Assembly: GCA_033439765.1 (NCBI GenBank)
Contig: JAULSN010000013.1
Location: 558,001 to 622,000, forward strand
Direction: 5' to 3'
DNA from: Lasiosphaeria ovina
Lineage: Eukaryota > Ascomycota > Sordariomycetes > Sordariales > Lasiosphaeriaceae
DNA length: 64,000 nucleotides
Under the pieces are notes generated by a model. The model saw only the letters and a program-made list of their open reading frames with translations. It was not told the origin of the DNA and searched no databases. The translations under genes were made by a program, and so were the position numbers. Below are positions 10,798 through 21,091 of the stretch, piece by piece (within the stretch, counting starts at the first letter, position 1; every line of letters starts with the position of its first letter).

Positions 10798-12156
10798 TCA
10801 AGAATTCGATATCGGGTGCTGCCACTGCTGCCACCCCACCCACGCTTGGAAGATGCTTACTGCTAAGCCAAGGATTCCAAGAATGACTGCAATCAGGACA
10901 CCAACTAGAGTCGCCATCACTGATAGGGTGAGCTGTCAGTATCTGGGGAAGAAATAGGGAGAGGATGATGAATAATGGGAAATTCATCTCACTGGCATAT
11001 CGGGCACCACTTTTCCGCTCGAGCCATCTCCACAAAATGCCTCGGGGCGTAGGATGCCCAATCTCTTCGTGCAAATCTACGATTCTAGTGCTCCAGTATT
11101 GGTAGTCCAGGGGCCGCTCAGTCCCGGCACGGTATGCGGGAGAGTCCATGACGCGGAGGATATCTGGGTCGAGCTGCTTCTTGGCAACAAGGGTGCGAAG
11201 AGTCGACTAAGACGCTACGTCATCAGGAAAGAGGATTTCCTTGATGGTGGCCAACGTCTCAAGGCAAGCTGTGGGGGTATCCCACCACTGCGAACACTGG
11301 TGAACTGTGTTAGCCCGCTTCCAGGAGGGCTCCAGGATTCGACAGACCCTAACTTTAGCGTGCCCTTCTCAGAGGCTGATTTCTGTGCTGAAATCTCCTG
11401 GTCATGACAGGTAGAGAGGCGCTCCTCCAAAACACTTGTGTAGTGAAACAGGGAGACAGTCCCCTTCTTTGCGTCAAGCCGGAGGTGCTCCCGCAGGTCG
11501 TTGGTGGGTATTATGTCCAGGCCAGCCACCTTCAGCCGGTGACCGGTGATGGACGCGAGGGACACCTTGGCGGACGAGGCAACCTGGTGACCGGGGCTGA
11601 GTGCTGGGTGCTGTCTCTTTGGAAAGACCGAGTGGAGAAAGGCTGTGAACGAGGTGTCGCTACGCCAGATCACCGGCCGGACCCCCGCCTCCAAGAGGCC
11701 TTCAAATTGCTGATCTGCTGAAGGCTGAACCATAGCGACAATACGAGCTGCAAGGCTGAATGCCCTGTCTTGGTCGCTGGGTGGGGGGTCTTTATTGCCA
11801 TGATGAGGCCGCGTCTTGAAATAGTCGGCTGTCAGCTGAGACCGAGGCGTGTCGGCGTTGCTTAGGAGAAGAGAAATTATCTGTATGAGGTCGTTATGCG
11901 ATTCTAGAGCGGGGTTGGAACCCCCGATGTCGTCGGGAAGGTAGTAGGCTGTGACAAGGCGGTAGAATTCGAAGAAGGGCTCGAGTTTTGCAGCTCGCTC
12001 GCAAGGGCAACCAAGGCCCCTGTTTTCGCAGACCGCGCTGCCGGAAATCCACTCGGGGCAAGGTGTCCAGCCCCAGAGGGTCTGGCAAAGAGATGCTATT
12101 GTCTCTTGTGTCGCCATCGCCAACGGCGACGATATGTCGTCGATCAAGACAGTCAT
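10798..12156 (-). pseudogene. Fungal C-terminal-membrane-anchor family protein, frameshifted and nonsense-mutated
   Basis: Read on the minus strand from ATG at 12156. The first exon encodes about 270 residues, including GRAAKL-like Cys-rich GCPCERAAKLEPFFEFY and later HRLKVAGLDIIPTNDLREHL and VSLFHYTSVLEERL. An intron at 11288-11347 joins LKLG to GGIPPQLAL. A one-base loss near 11270 is then needed to reach ETLATIKEILFP, and an in-frame TAG stands at complement 11207-11209 before STLRTLVAKKQLDPDILR. Another intron (10920-10992) joins GARYA to MMATLVGVLIAVILGILGL, a membrane segment, and the protein ends WQQWQHPISNS at 10798. This layout (variable body, LPxQLALETLATIxEILFP-like motif, terminal membrane helix) recurs in many unnamed Sordariomycete proteins. 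Function is unknown. CAG-to-TAG would fit a RIP-type change. Confidence 0.65.
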
Positions 12157-12889
12157 TTTATTGGTTATCGGTCGCTCAAACTGCTGAATGGGGTGAGAGT
12201 TTTGTCTTTGTCAATCTGTGACACAGATCTGAGAAAAGCCTGAGATGGGACGATTAAACTAGTTAAAATAGCTGTCGCCAGCATGATCTTGAGCATCACG
12301 CCCAGGAAGCTCGAGAAATTTTAAGCCAATTAACGGGGCGGGGTAAGCCTTTTCTCCCCAAGATGCTGCGATCCATCCGCCTCAGGATCCCGCCAACGGC
12401 ACTTACCAGGAACATTGTGATCCAATGGTCAAAAGCCTTATTAGCTCTGATTGGTTGCCCCAGCTCTCCCAGAAGGGGGAGCTGCCTCTGCTTAACCTAG
12501 GAATCTAGTTAGCTACCATCTGTCAAATACTGGAGGGGAGTGCATGCGGCCTGCGTGTGCCGGGCTGTGCTGACATGCACACAGGCCTTATCTCTGCACA
12601 GCTAAGTACCAACTGGTAATTTCTAGAGCAAGTTTCGAGACCACCCGTCTCTAGCACTTGGCTGCTCTAAAAAATATACCTACCTATCTGGTGGTCGCCT
12701 TTGAGGGCAGGCACGATGGCTGAGCCTGGGCTGCCTGCCCCCTTTAATGAAACGAAGCAGACCCCAGTGGACCCGCCTTTCCCTGCTCATTCTTTCCCAG
12801 TCCACCAAAATTTTATACTGCCAGCTTTGCGGATATCAGGGCGTCCGTCGTTCAAGTTGCCTTACCATACCACCGCCATCTTAATTGAG
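12157..12889. other. Intergenic, divergent spacer
   Basis: No supported gene. It separates the minus-strand pseudogene from the plus-strand Thr-Pro repeat gene. An earlier in-frame ATG at 12716 could extend the latter. Confidence 0.5.
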
Positions 12890-13774
12890 ATGGCACACTT
12901 CGACGAGTCAGGGCCGTTGACGGCTCCGCGCTGCACCGAAAATCAGGACACGGCAATAGCTGATCGGCCTAGCGATCCCAGCGACTCGGGCTGCGCCTCA
13001 CAAGCCGTGACTGGGAACACAACCCCCAGTGAAAGTACGAGCACAACCCCGAGCACAACCCCGAGCACAACCCCGAGCACAACCCCGAGCACAACCCCGG
13101 GCACAACCCCGGGCACAACCCCGGGCACGACGCCAGGCACGACGCCAGGCATAACCCCGGGAGGCACAACTCTAAATGGCAAGCTCGTCTCATCCGAAAA
13201 ACTCGGTACCTCTCACGCCGCACCTCCATCCTTTCCCTTTTCTGCATTTGGGAGGTTCAGAAAGAAGCAAAAGTTGGTACCGATGAAGAAGGAGGTTGAC
13301 GAGCCCACCCAGGCACGGTTCCAAGCCATCAAGCCCAGATTCGAGAAGCTCCTCCTAGAGCACATTCTGAATTTGGAGAGACGGGGGACCAAATACAAGC
13401 CCATGGCTATGCGCGTCGTCATGATGGGCACGTCGACCGAGGACATCGACCCCAAGGCGTATATTGTCGTCCTCTGCCAGCCCGAGCAAAAGGATGCTGT
13501 GCAGGGCTTCCTCAAGGGCTCCTTGATACAAGACCTCTGCGCAAGTGGCGCTGATGTCCCGTCACTCAAGGTCGCGGTCCTGGGCTATGCGCCGCGTCTC
13601 CGACTCGCCGTCAACGTGGGTCGTGACAAGATTAACGTGAGGCTCATTGTCGTCCGACTGATTGCACTCGTTTTATTTTTCATCCCATCGCGAGGCAAAC
13701 AAACAAACCCCAACCACAAAGGTTCTCGTTCTCCGCAAATGTTTTCCGCCTGGCATTTTCGGGGCATTTTCTAA
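12890..13774 (+). CDS. Hypothetical protein with Thr-Pro tetrapeptide repeats
   Basis: Started at ATG 12890 (GAGATGGCACAC). An in-frame ATG at 12716 would add 58 residues with no clear domain. After an acidic lead comes a run of TTPS and TTPG tetrapeptides coded by a 12-bp minisatellite. Then follows a basic stretch (FGRFRKKQKLVPMKKEVDE) and a globular segment of about 130 residues: TQARFQAIKPRFEKLLLEHI, KPMAMRVVMMGTS, KAYIVVLCQPEQKDAVQGFL, and PSLKVAVLGYAPRLRLAVNV. The alternation of helix and strand (xxYIVVLCxP) is like other unnamed fungal proteins. After DKIN the frame turns into unlikely sequence, and a donor GTGAGG at 13638 with acceptor CACAAAG near 13720 may be the true course. The 3' end is therefore uncertain and the gene may be decaying like its neighbours. 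Confidence 0.5.
   Translation: MAHFDESGPLTAPRCTENQDTAIADRPSDPSDSGCASQAVTGNTTPSESTSTTPSTTPSTTPSTTPSTTPGTTPGTTPGTTPGTTPGITPGGTTLNGKLVSSEKLGTSHAAPPSFPFSAFGRFRKKQKLVPMKKEVDEPTQARFQAIKPRFEKLLLEHILNLERRGTKYKPMAMRVVMMGTSTEDIDPKAYIVVLCQPEQKDAVQGFLKGSLIQDLCASGADVPSLKVAVLGYAPRLRLAVNVGRDKINVRLIVVRLIALVLFFIPSRGKQTNPNHKGSRSPQMFSAWHFRGIF
13039..13160 (+). repeat. 12-bp minisatellite coding (TTPS/TTPG)n
   Basis: About ten tandem 12-base units. The first group is AGCACAACCCCG, then GGCACAACCCCG, then a GGCACGACGCCA variant. The grouped variants show recent expansion from different parent units. Confidence 0.85.
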
Positions 13775-14008
13775 GCCTATAAAGGTTGCAACATTTTAAG
13801 TCTCTGCAATTTATAGCTTATAATTCTCGCAACTCCGATTCTGCGGCCATCAGCCTCAACAGAGCAGTAGCCGCCATGCAATCATCACCTCAAGCCAAGG
13901 AAGTCATCCAACTGGGTTGACTATCAGCACATACCACTCAAGTCTCCAAGGCATTCTCACGAGCACATTCAGCGTAAGACCCCTCCTTGCCGCTCACCTT
14001 CAACCACC

Positions 14009-14605
14009 ATGACTGACACACTTCCCAACAGCATGGCTTCCAACGCCAACACGATCCACCTCGACGACATCATCTGGAAGAATTGCATCCCGGGGGTGCC
14101 CCTGCTGCCGACCGGCGCCACAGTCACAGTCACCGTCTCCGAGGCCGAGAACGGCGACGCCCCGAAGACGGCCAAATTTGTCAACGAAAAAACATCCTGA
14201 TTAAGGTCGAGCACGAGGATGTGTCGAGAGTGGCTAAGGGAAATGAGCGGCCTTGGCAGGGAAGTGAGTGCAACCGTTTTCTTCTCCGTCCTACTAGTAT
14301 CTGTCTTTCAATTTGCTAACACCCAAACTCACCAGATTGCAACGAGAAGGTCGGCTACCTGCCCCAGCCGCAGGTACGCCCTTCTGGTACACGGAGCGCC
14401 ACACGGGCGACATCCGTAGCTGCGTAGGGCCCGGTTTCAGCAATCTCTCGCGCGTCACTGAAATTTCTGGAGCCAAGGAGCCCTTCAAGTCGCTTTTCTG
14501 GTCTCACGAGACAGGCTTCCTCGCTAGCTCTAAGAAGGGGTTCACAAGCAGCCAGGCGAGGAGGCTGAGGCCGAGGCGGCTGCAAGTGCCAAGCCCGAGG
14601 CCTAG
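14009..14605 (+). pseudogene. Decayed hypothetical gene with one surviving intron
   Basis: Starts at ATG 14009 or 14033. The first frame reads TIHLDDIIWKNCIPGVPLLP and TVTVTVSEAENGDAPKTA, then VNEK. At a run of A (about 14188) the frame shifts to NILIKVEHEDVSRVAKGNERPW. A good intron at 14264-14335 (GTGAGT..TTGCTAAC..CACCAG) gives CNEKVGYLPQPQ. Another shift leads to PFWYTERHTGDIRSCVGPGF, SNLSRVTEISGAKEPF and LFWSHETGFLASSKKG. A third shift gives an EEAEAEAAASAKPEA tail and TAG at 14603. Three shifts around an intact intron point to a pseudogene, or to poor assembly at homopolymers. The family is not recognised. Confidence 0.5.
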
Positions 14606-16005
14606 GCGTCCATGAGGGCTGTTAAAGTATGGCTAGTTACCGGGGTTGTAGGGTCCTAAGGCGTAGGATACTACAGTGGTTGTGTTGGTGTGGTTGGTGT
14701 TGTGGGCACTATACCCAAGTTGTTAACTGAGCTCCACAGCACCTTCTCAAACCTCGTACAAGCCTAGGCATATCTAAGACAGGAAATTAGTCATTAGAAG
14801 GTAAAAGACCACTGGTGTAGGAATTACCGATTATTTAGGGTCATGTAGCTATAGAGCTGTGATTGGTTAGCAAGATTGGAGGTGTGCAAAATAGTGAGGA
14901 ATCTGTCAGCGTACGGGCCGCTATGCGGCACGTACGCGCCTTTCACGTGACCCCGGGACTGCCCCAACTTTCCTGTCCCCGTAGTTCGTGATCCTTTTAG
15001 ATAACGTTAGACAACACAGAAGAATGCAACCACCAAAACCCCCCATCCTTTCTCATCGGTTACTATAGTGACTAATGCGAATGACCTTGTCATTCCAACA
15101 CCCTCCCTCTAATCAGAGGACTGACATTGCTCTTTACCTTTTTTGGACCTTTCCTTTAGAATTATATTATTTTTAAATATGAATTAATCCCCAGACCAGT
15201 GCCACGCAGGAGTGTTTTCTTACCTGTATGTATTTGACTCAACTGGCTATTACTATTACGTGTACTTTTACTCAGCAAGCTGAGCCTTATAGTTGTTTTT
15301 GTTATTTTGTACAGTGGCATCTTTTCCGCTCTTTAATTACCATCAACTGCTGCGACGCCATGTTAAAACGCTAACTGTAACTTGGGTTGCCAAGTCTAAG
15401 ACCACAGATAGGATACTGTGGGAGCCGGAAATTATTGTTGAATCTACCGTTGCTGCGCATGGAACTAACGCGATATATCTTCCTATCTTCCCATGTTAAC
15501 TTATTTTGTCATCTTAATTATTCCATAAGACAGAGGACCCCTTCCCTCCGAACTCAATCAGCCTCTCTTCGCCACCTACGCCACCTTGCGGCTCGTAAGC
15601 TTTGCCAAGTATCATATTTTTTTTAAAATTCTTGAACCGGAAAAGGGCGGCTGTTCAGTTGGTGCCTCCCCTGTGTTGGGTGTTCAACTCTGCTGTCCTG
15701 CCCGTGCGTGGCCCCTCCCATCCCCGAACAGTAGTTCTGTTAGGATTAATCCTCGGTCGCTGAAGGCAATATCTCCACTCCATTTTGGCTCTCAACTCTC
15801 CACCTTTCTTTCTCCTTCACAGTTCCGCAAACGAGCCAGGCGCGCAAGATTGCTTACAAATCTTCCTCTCAACCAACCCATTCCTGGCCACCTCAGCGAA
15901 GGAATACGACACCAATCAGAATCTTCTGATCGACTGCGCGACCCGCCTCGCATCTCACCAATCTGTCGGAAAAAAATATCACGACAATCCGGAAGGCAGA
16001 CCGAA
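14606..16005. other. Intergenic with repeat arm and leader of F-box copy 3
   Basis: No gene supported. Holds the right arm of the direct repeat (15101-15590), and then a pyrimidine-rich leader whose wording (GAGCCAGGCGCGCA, ATCTTCCTCTC) resembles the leader of copy 4 near 18295-18340. Confidence 0.55.
15101..15590 (+). repeat. Long direct repeat, right arm
   Basis: Counterpart of 9482-9890, about 5.6 kb away in the same orientation. It carries roughly 80 extra bases relative to the left arm around 15395-15480. Confidence 0.75.
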
Positions 16006-17494
16006 ATGGCTGCCCTCAATTCGACCTCACCCGACCAGGCCGGCAGACTCTTGCCACAGACACCCGAGCCGACTTGCTATATTCGTAAATTGCCAAGCGA
16101 GTTGCTTCGGGATGTGTTCTCATACCTGCAAGAGACGGACCGCTCTCAACGCCAAGTACCTAATCGGGAGATCCAGAACCTACGCCTTGTCTGTCGCGGA
16201 TTCTACGACATGGCTTCATACATGCTGTTACCTGCCCTCAAAGTCAACATAAGCTCATCAAGCCTTGAGAGACTCGGCGATCTCACAGCAACCGTTCATT
16301 AGTGCGGGCGTGGAGGCTATTGATATCTGTATGGACCTTCACAGTCCTATCCTGGCGAGCTCGTCAGTTGCGTTTCGACAGTATTGCTGGCATCTTCCCG
16401 TGCCTTCCTTGGCGCGGTCAGATTGCCCCCCCGCTTTGACGGCGACGAGCTCGAGTTCCGTAACGAATGGGCCGAGTACAAGCGCAAATTAGACGACCAG
16501 ATGGATATTCTCAAGAGCGGCACGTTTGTGAAACGCGTAGCCGCTGCCATGCGTCACATGCCCCGAGCCGAGTCCCTCTACATTCGCCCGTCCGTGCCTT
16601 ATTGGCAATACTACCGCACTGAGAGGTGCAACTTCGAGACGATCCGACGAGGGGCGGAAAATAATGTGGCTGTTGATTACTATGCGACTATGGGAACCAA
16701 TCGGCGTATTGAGCGGGACGAGGATGATTCGATTGACCCTGAGCGATATGTGCCTCTTCAGGCGATATATATGGATCTGCCAAGGGCGCTTCACAAGGAA
16801 GGCGTATTTCTGGCTAACCTTTACATCCGATTGACATTTGGCGATTGGATCTTGGGAAAGCTCTCGCCGACTATGATCCAGGGAATTAGGGGTGGATTGC
16901 AGAACTTGAAAAGGCTAAGCTTCAGCGCCGACGGCTTCCCTATTAGTGCCAGGTCCGACGTCTTAGAGGACCAGTCCGACGCAGCTTGCTCCCTCTTGAG
17001 AGCGTACATGGATACGGATACCTTGGAGACTCTCGAGTTCGGCGACTTCGGTGGTGTTTTGAATTATCACTTCCCGGCCGATGAACTTGCGTCGGCTCGC
17101 TGCTGGCCCAACCTGCGTATCCTGTATCCTGCGCCTCGCTGGTATGGCATTCGAGATAGAGGCCCTAAAACGTACCATACAGAAGCTTTCAAAGCCACTG
17201 TCGTCAATTTCGCTAGCCACATCCAGTGTCTACGGCAACCGCTGGGCCGAGTTGTTGGACGCCCTGCAAGGCACAAGCGAAGAGGTGGATATTATGCCAA
17301 GTCGTTCGGCCTTAGACAGAATGAAGAGCCCAGAGAAGGTCTTCAAGCCCAAGAGGTCAACGGGCAAATCACTGGCCCAGCTATATTGCAAGGGGAAGAT
17401 TGACGAGAATCCCTACCGAGATGAAGACGGAGAAGTCAACAAAGACGATTCTGGCACCAAAAACGACTCCGACGACGAGGAGGATTCGGACTGA
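16006..17494 (+). pseudogene. Long F-box protein, family copy 3, three frameshifts
   Basis: Starts at ATG 16006. The F-box is intact: YIRKLPSELLRDVFSYLQE, then IQNLRLVCRGFYDMASYMLL. Comparison with copies 1 and 2 shows a frame change near 16275-16290, after SSSLERL, to reach AISQQPFISAGVEAIDICMD. A second occurs near 16395-16410, after FRQYCWHLP, to reach FDGDELEFRNEWAEYKRKLD and VPLQAIYMDLPRALHKEGV. A third occurs near 17145, after WPNLRILYPAPRW, to reach EALKRTIQKLSKPLSSISL and LYCKGKIDENPYRDEDGEV. Between the shifts the family motifs are well kept and no stray stops occur, so inactivation looks recent, or the sequence contains indel errors. The acidic Asp/Ser/Glu tail is shared with copy 4 only. 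Confidence 0.8.
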
Positions 17495-18513
17495 TTTGAG
17501 CGCGCTTGAGACACGACGGACTTCGCGGCTACCGCATCACGAGCAATGCGATGAGCCACGCTTGGATTCGTAGGCTAGGTTTGTCGAGTCGGAGGGCTCT
17601 GTGCAAACAGGAACACGAGGTTGGAGGGGTTGTTGGTGGATTTACGGACGCCATACATATTGGGAAGATACCTGATTTACATGATGGGCATAGGTGGTGG
17701 ACAGATTGTATGACATCAAGGCATTCACTGGATGGGCTTTCGATTAGGAAAGAGAAATTTTACTTGGGTATCACCATTGAGCAGCCCACTTGAGTGTTAC
17801 ATGCTGAACGAGGCCAATCGATTTTCACATATCACAAATGCTTCCTGTATTTTTTTATCTCCCAGCAAACAGACAGCCCAATCCCTGAATGCTTGCTGGC
17901 CTGGTACTTATCGCAAATAAACCGGCAGAAAGGCCTTTAATAGGTACTTTTAGAAAAGATATAAACGTCTAGGATTCTAGAATAGGGGTTCCAATAGTTA
18001 TTACCTCCGTCGGCGAGAAACCTGGAGGTCGAGCCGTAAGGTCAAAGACATGAGATGAAAATAACAAACGCGTAAATTTTCCGCACTAGCCAGCTGTCCG
18101 GCCGCGCTCCCCGACTTTTACCTTCCGCCGCCCTCCGTTGACGCGTTTCCTTCTGCTCACCTATTCTATCCAGCGGCCCCTCCATTTCCTACAGAGGGGG
18201 GAATAGCCTTGGCCGCTAAATGTACCATTTCTACATTCTACCCCCGCTCCGAAATCTTCACCTTTCATCCTCCTCCACCGCACCGCGACCGAGCCAGGTG
18301 CACGCATAACACCACAACACACAACACACAACACACATCTTCCTGTTCCCCGGAAGCCAAGGCATACCCGAGTACCTCAACACTTCATTCAAGGCTGAGG
18401 GTCTTGCCGCCGCTGCCGAGCAAGGCGGTGGAATCCGGTTTTCATTTCGGCTCCCCCCACCAACACCTATCTCAGCGTCAATCGTCTGCGCAACCGATCT
18501 CTCGGCGAGAAAA
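17495..18513. other. Intergenic between F-box copies 3 and 4
   Basis: No gene supported. Contains a dispersed repeat (17878-18041) related to one at 51467-51770. It is followed by a GC-richer leader with ACACAAC-type simple repeat at about 18313-18335. Confidence 0.55.
17878..18041 (+). repeat. Dispersed repeat copy A (LTR-like, degenerate)
   Basis: Shares ordered blocks with 51467-51770: ATCCCTGAATG, TGGTACTT, ATCGCAAATAAA, AATAG.TTATTACCTCC-like words and AACCTGGAGGTCGA. Copy A lacks about 100 bp present in copy B before the last block. Such worn dispersed copies are typical of solo LTRs or small nonautonomous elements, but no terminal repeats or target duplication could be fixed. Confidence 0.5.
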
Positions 18514-20490
18514 ATGGAAGCCTTCAATTCGAGGTCTCGGTCCAAGACAAAGAGCTCTCGGCCCAAGAAGAAGACCAGGACCGCCGACACTGAGTCCAGA
18601 ATCAGCATCAGTTCCTTCCCAAACGAAATTCTCTTTGGAGATATTCTCGCACCCGCAGGAGTCGAAGCCAAATCCCCAAGCACCCAGCGAGTCGATCTGG
18701 GCACCTAACAAGTCGATACAAAACATTCGCCTAGCATCTCGGCAGTTCTCCTCTCTCGCCTCGCACCTACTCATCCCAGCCCTCAAGATAGGTGTTACTT
18801 CTGCAAGCCTTAAGAAACTCGAGGTGATCTCGCGCCAGCCGGCCATCAACTGCCGTGTGGAAGTAGTTCAAATTTCAAAGCTGAAGATGTTGAAAGGGCC
18901 ATCAAGTAGAGTTAGCTTGAAGAACCTCTGTTCGAAACCCAACTGGCCTCTTGGTTGGTGGACATGCTGCCTGACAGCAAAAATATACGAGGAATCGCCC
19001 GGTGCGGTCTGGTCAGCGTCGGCCATGACATTAGGCTCGGGGAGGGCGTCCATTGTGAGGGTGCGAAATGGCAACGCGAGAATAGAATGGCGAAGGTAAA
19101 GCCTGCGGGAGACTAAGCCCCGTTAGAATCTTTGAAGAAGGGAAGCCTGTGCGTTACTTACGTCGATTTTGATGTGTTGATAGCTTCAATTTTGGTATTT
19201 TGGTGGTTTTGGTGTTTTGGTGGTTTTGGCATTGTGGTTTTGGATGGCGGCAACGTTGGCAGAGCGCAGAGATTGAATACCCAGCGTGGTAAATGCGTCG
19301 GCCATGACATCAGGCTCGAGGAGAACGTGGGCGTCCATTTTGAGGGTGCGAAAGGAAAGAGCGAAAGCGAGAGCCGAGGCGGCGGGGAGCGTTGTTTTAT
19401 ATCTGTGTGGTTATGGGGCCTGTATGGGGCCTGTACATAGTACATTAGAACGCCAAGACTGGAGACCAGTGGGCTTCTGGCGAGCCTATTATTTCTTTCT
19501 GCTTCTATTTAACTACTCTTTCTCTCCGCCGCGCACGCTACCATACTCCAAACTCTCTCTCATCTCCAACCGAGCGTACCTTCACAGCCGACAATATGGG
19601 CTACTCTAGCGATGATTCCAGCAGCGATACTTCCCACTGGAGCCGTCCCAGACGGTCCGAGCCTTTTGCGCGTCGCTCTCGTTGATGTCGGCCAGCAGTC
19701 TGCAACGCATCCACAGACTCGGGGCGTGGTTGCCGCAGCCCGTGTAGATCAGCAGATCGTGGGGTTTGGTGGCGCCAAGGTTTTCCCAACGACCGACGAA
19801 CCATCGGCGGTTGAGCTGCAATTGGAAACACTGCGTTTTACGGTCGGTGGATGTCCCATCGGCGAACATGAGACAGGAGACTAGAAAAGCATAGAAACTG
19901 CACCCTGTATCATCGACCATCACATGGATACCAATACACTCGAGATTGTCAAGATCAGCACCAGAGTTGACGAACACAACGACGAATTTCTTGGCCCACA
20001 AGTTGGATTTACAATAGCCGCGTGCTAGAAGAGTGTAAGAAACCTCAGTCTGGAGAATATGGAAATACAGCCTGGGGACATGGACTGGATTGCAGAGAGG
20101 CTCTCAAGACCGCTGCAATCAATCATACTGAGAAACATGTATTTTCAAGGCAATGGCTTGCCCGATCTATCATTGGACACCATGCGAGGCAAAGCTGGGA
20201 AGATAAGACTTGAGACCTTTACATTCCCGCAAGATAGCTCTCGCGAGTCCGCTGTCTTCACCAGAGAACACGGTCGGTCACTGGCAGAGCGCTATTACTG
20301 CCTGAAACAGATCCGTATCAATCCCCCCCTCAGAGACGAATATTACGAGCCTGGCAACCAAGTCTATCTTGACAGCGACATCAACCCTGACAGCGATGCC
20401 GACCACGATAGCGAAGACGGCGATAATAGCAAAGACGACTCTGGGAGTGAAGACGACGCTATTAGCGAGGACGACTCGGACTCGTCGTGA
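18514..20490 (+). pseudogene. Long F-box protein, family copy 4, interrupted and nonsense-mutated
   Basis: Starts at ATG 18514. The F-box begins SSFPNEIL, shifts frame near 18635, and continues LEIFSHPQESKPN, IQNIRLASRQFSSLASHLL and VEVVQIS to about 18880. Family similarity then stops. About 0.7 kb of unrelated sequence follows, with TTTTGGTG-type low complexity and the repeated VMADA segments. Homology resumes by about 19780-19810: LQLETLRFTVGG, then HMDTNTLEIVKIS, then IAAC-stop-KSVRNLSLENM, DWIAERLSRPLQSIILR and ERYYCLKQIRINPPLRD, ending in an acidic tail at 20490. In-frame TAG codons occur near 19880 and at about 20020, where the paralogs have Trp (CWPSV). TGG to TAG is a TpG-to-TpA change, compatible with RIP. 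The open antisense frame over 19606-20001 is a shadow of this copy. Confidence 0.7.
18880..19600. other. Unrelated segment inside F-box copy 4, with internal duplication
   Basis: Lies between the two homologous parts of copy 4. It carries two diverged direct repeats (19016-19080 and 19295-19365). On the minus strand each gives a start codon with the same context (TTTCGCACCCTCA.AATGGACGCC) and the peptide MDA..LEPxVMADA, so a promoter/first-exon segment may be duplicated. The segment also contains a T/G-rich tract at 19180-19250 built on GTTTTGGTG. Near 19596 another plus-strand ATG (MGYSSDDSSSDTSHWSR) stops after 29 codons. Confidence 0.45.
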
Positions 20491-21091
20491 GCGCCTTGGA
20501 GGCACTACGGGAGTTGTGGCAACCACCTCATTGAGGATCGCACTGGAATGCCAACTTTGTTAGGCCCGACGACTCTGTGGGGGGGGGGGGGGGGCTAGAT
20601 GTCGTTGGGGAGATTCTTGACGGCTGTACGGGCCGCGGGTGCACATGTGTGTGAGTACTGGTCTGAGTGGTGGGGCGTTTGGAGGCTTTTGTGACTTGAC
20701 TGTCTAGTTATTTCATGTATGAGGTAAAGGGATATGGGAGGTTCAGCGTCGCCGCAATGGTCGACACGTTGTGTACGGGTATTTATGGGGGAGTCTTTCG
20801 ATTTCGGCAGAGCACAAGGAATTCACTGGTGACTGCCGGCCCAGGAAAGGTTCTATTATGGCATGGGACTTCTGGGGGTTTCTTTCAGGACAGGGACAGC
20901 AAATGGGCGGACTCGACGCGGTGGCATTTCACCCCGAGGTAGTTTAATGCAGGTTTGTCATCGCCTGCTTTGGCATTGGCCATTTAGCTGCCGCCTGCAT
21001 GTTACATAGAGGCCAGAATTTCATTGCACAAAAACCGACGTCCCAAAAATGAATCGCCCAAGTGTCGTAAACTGTGTACGGAGTACCCCAT
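20491..21091. other. Intergenic, with 16-base G run
   Basis: No gene supported. A run of 16 G occurs at 20579-20594, followed by the 3' flank of the minus-strand HeLo-like gene. Confidence 0.55.

Noticed and set aside
19606..20001. 131-codon minus-strand frame as a separate gene
   Set aside because: The plus strand in this interval encodes F-box family segments (LRFTVGG, MDTNTLEIVKIS, SVRNLSL), so the minus frame is an antisense shadow.
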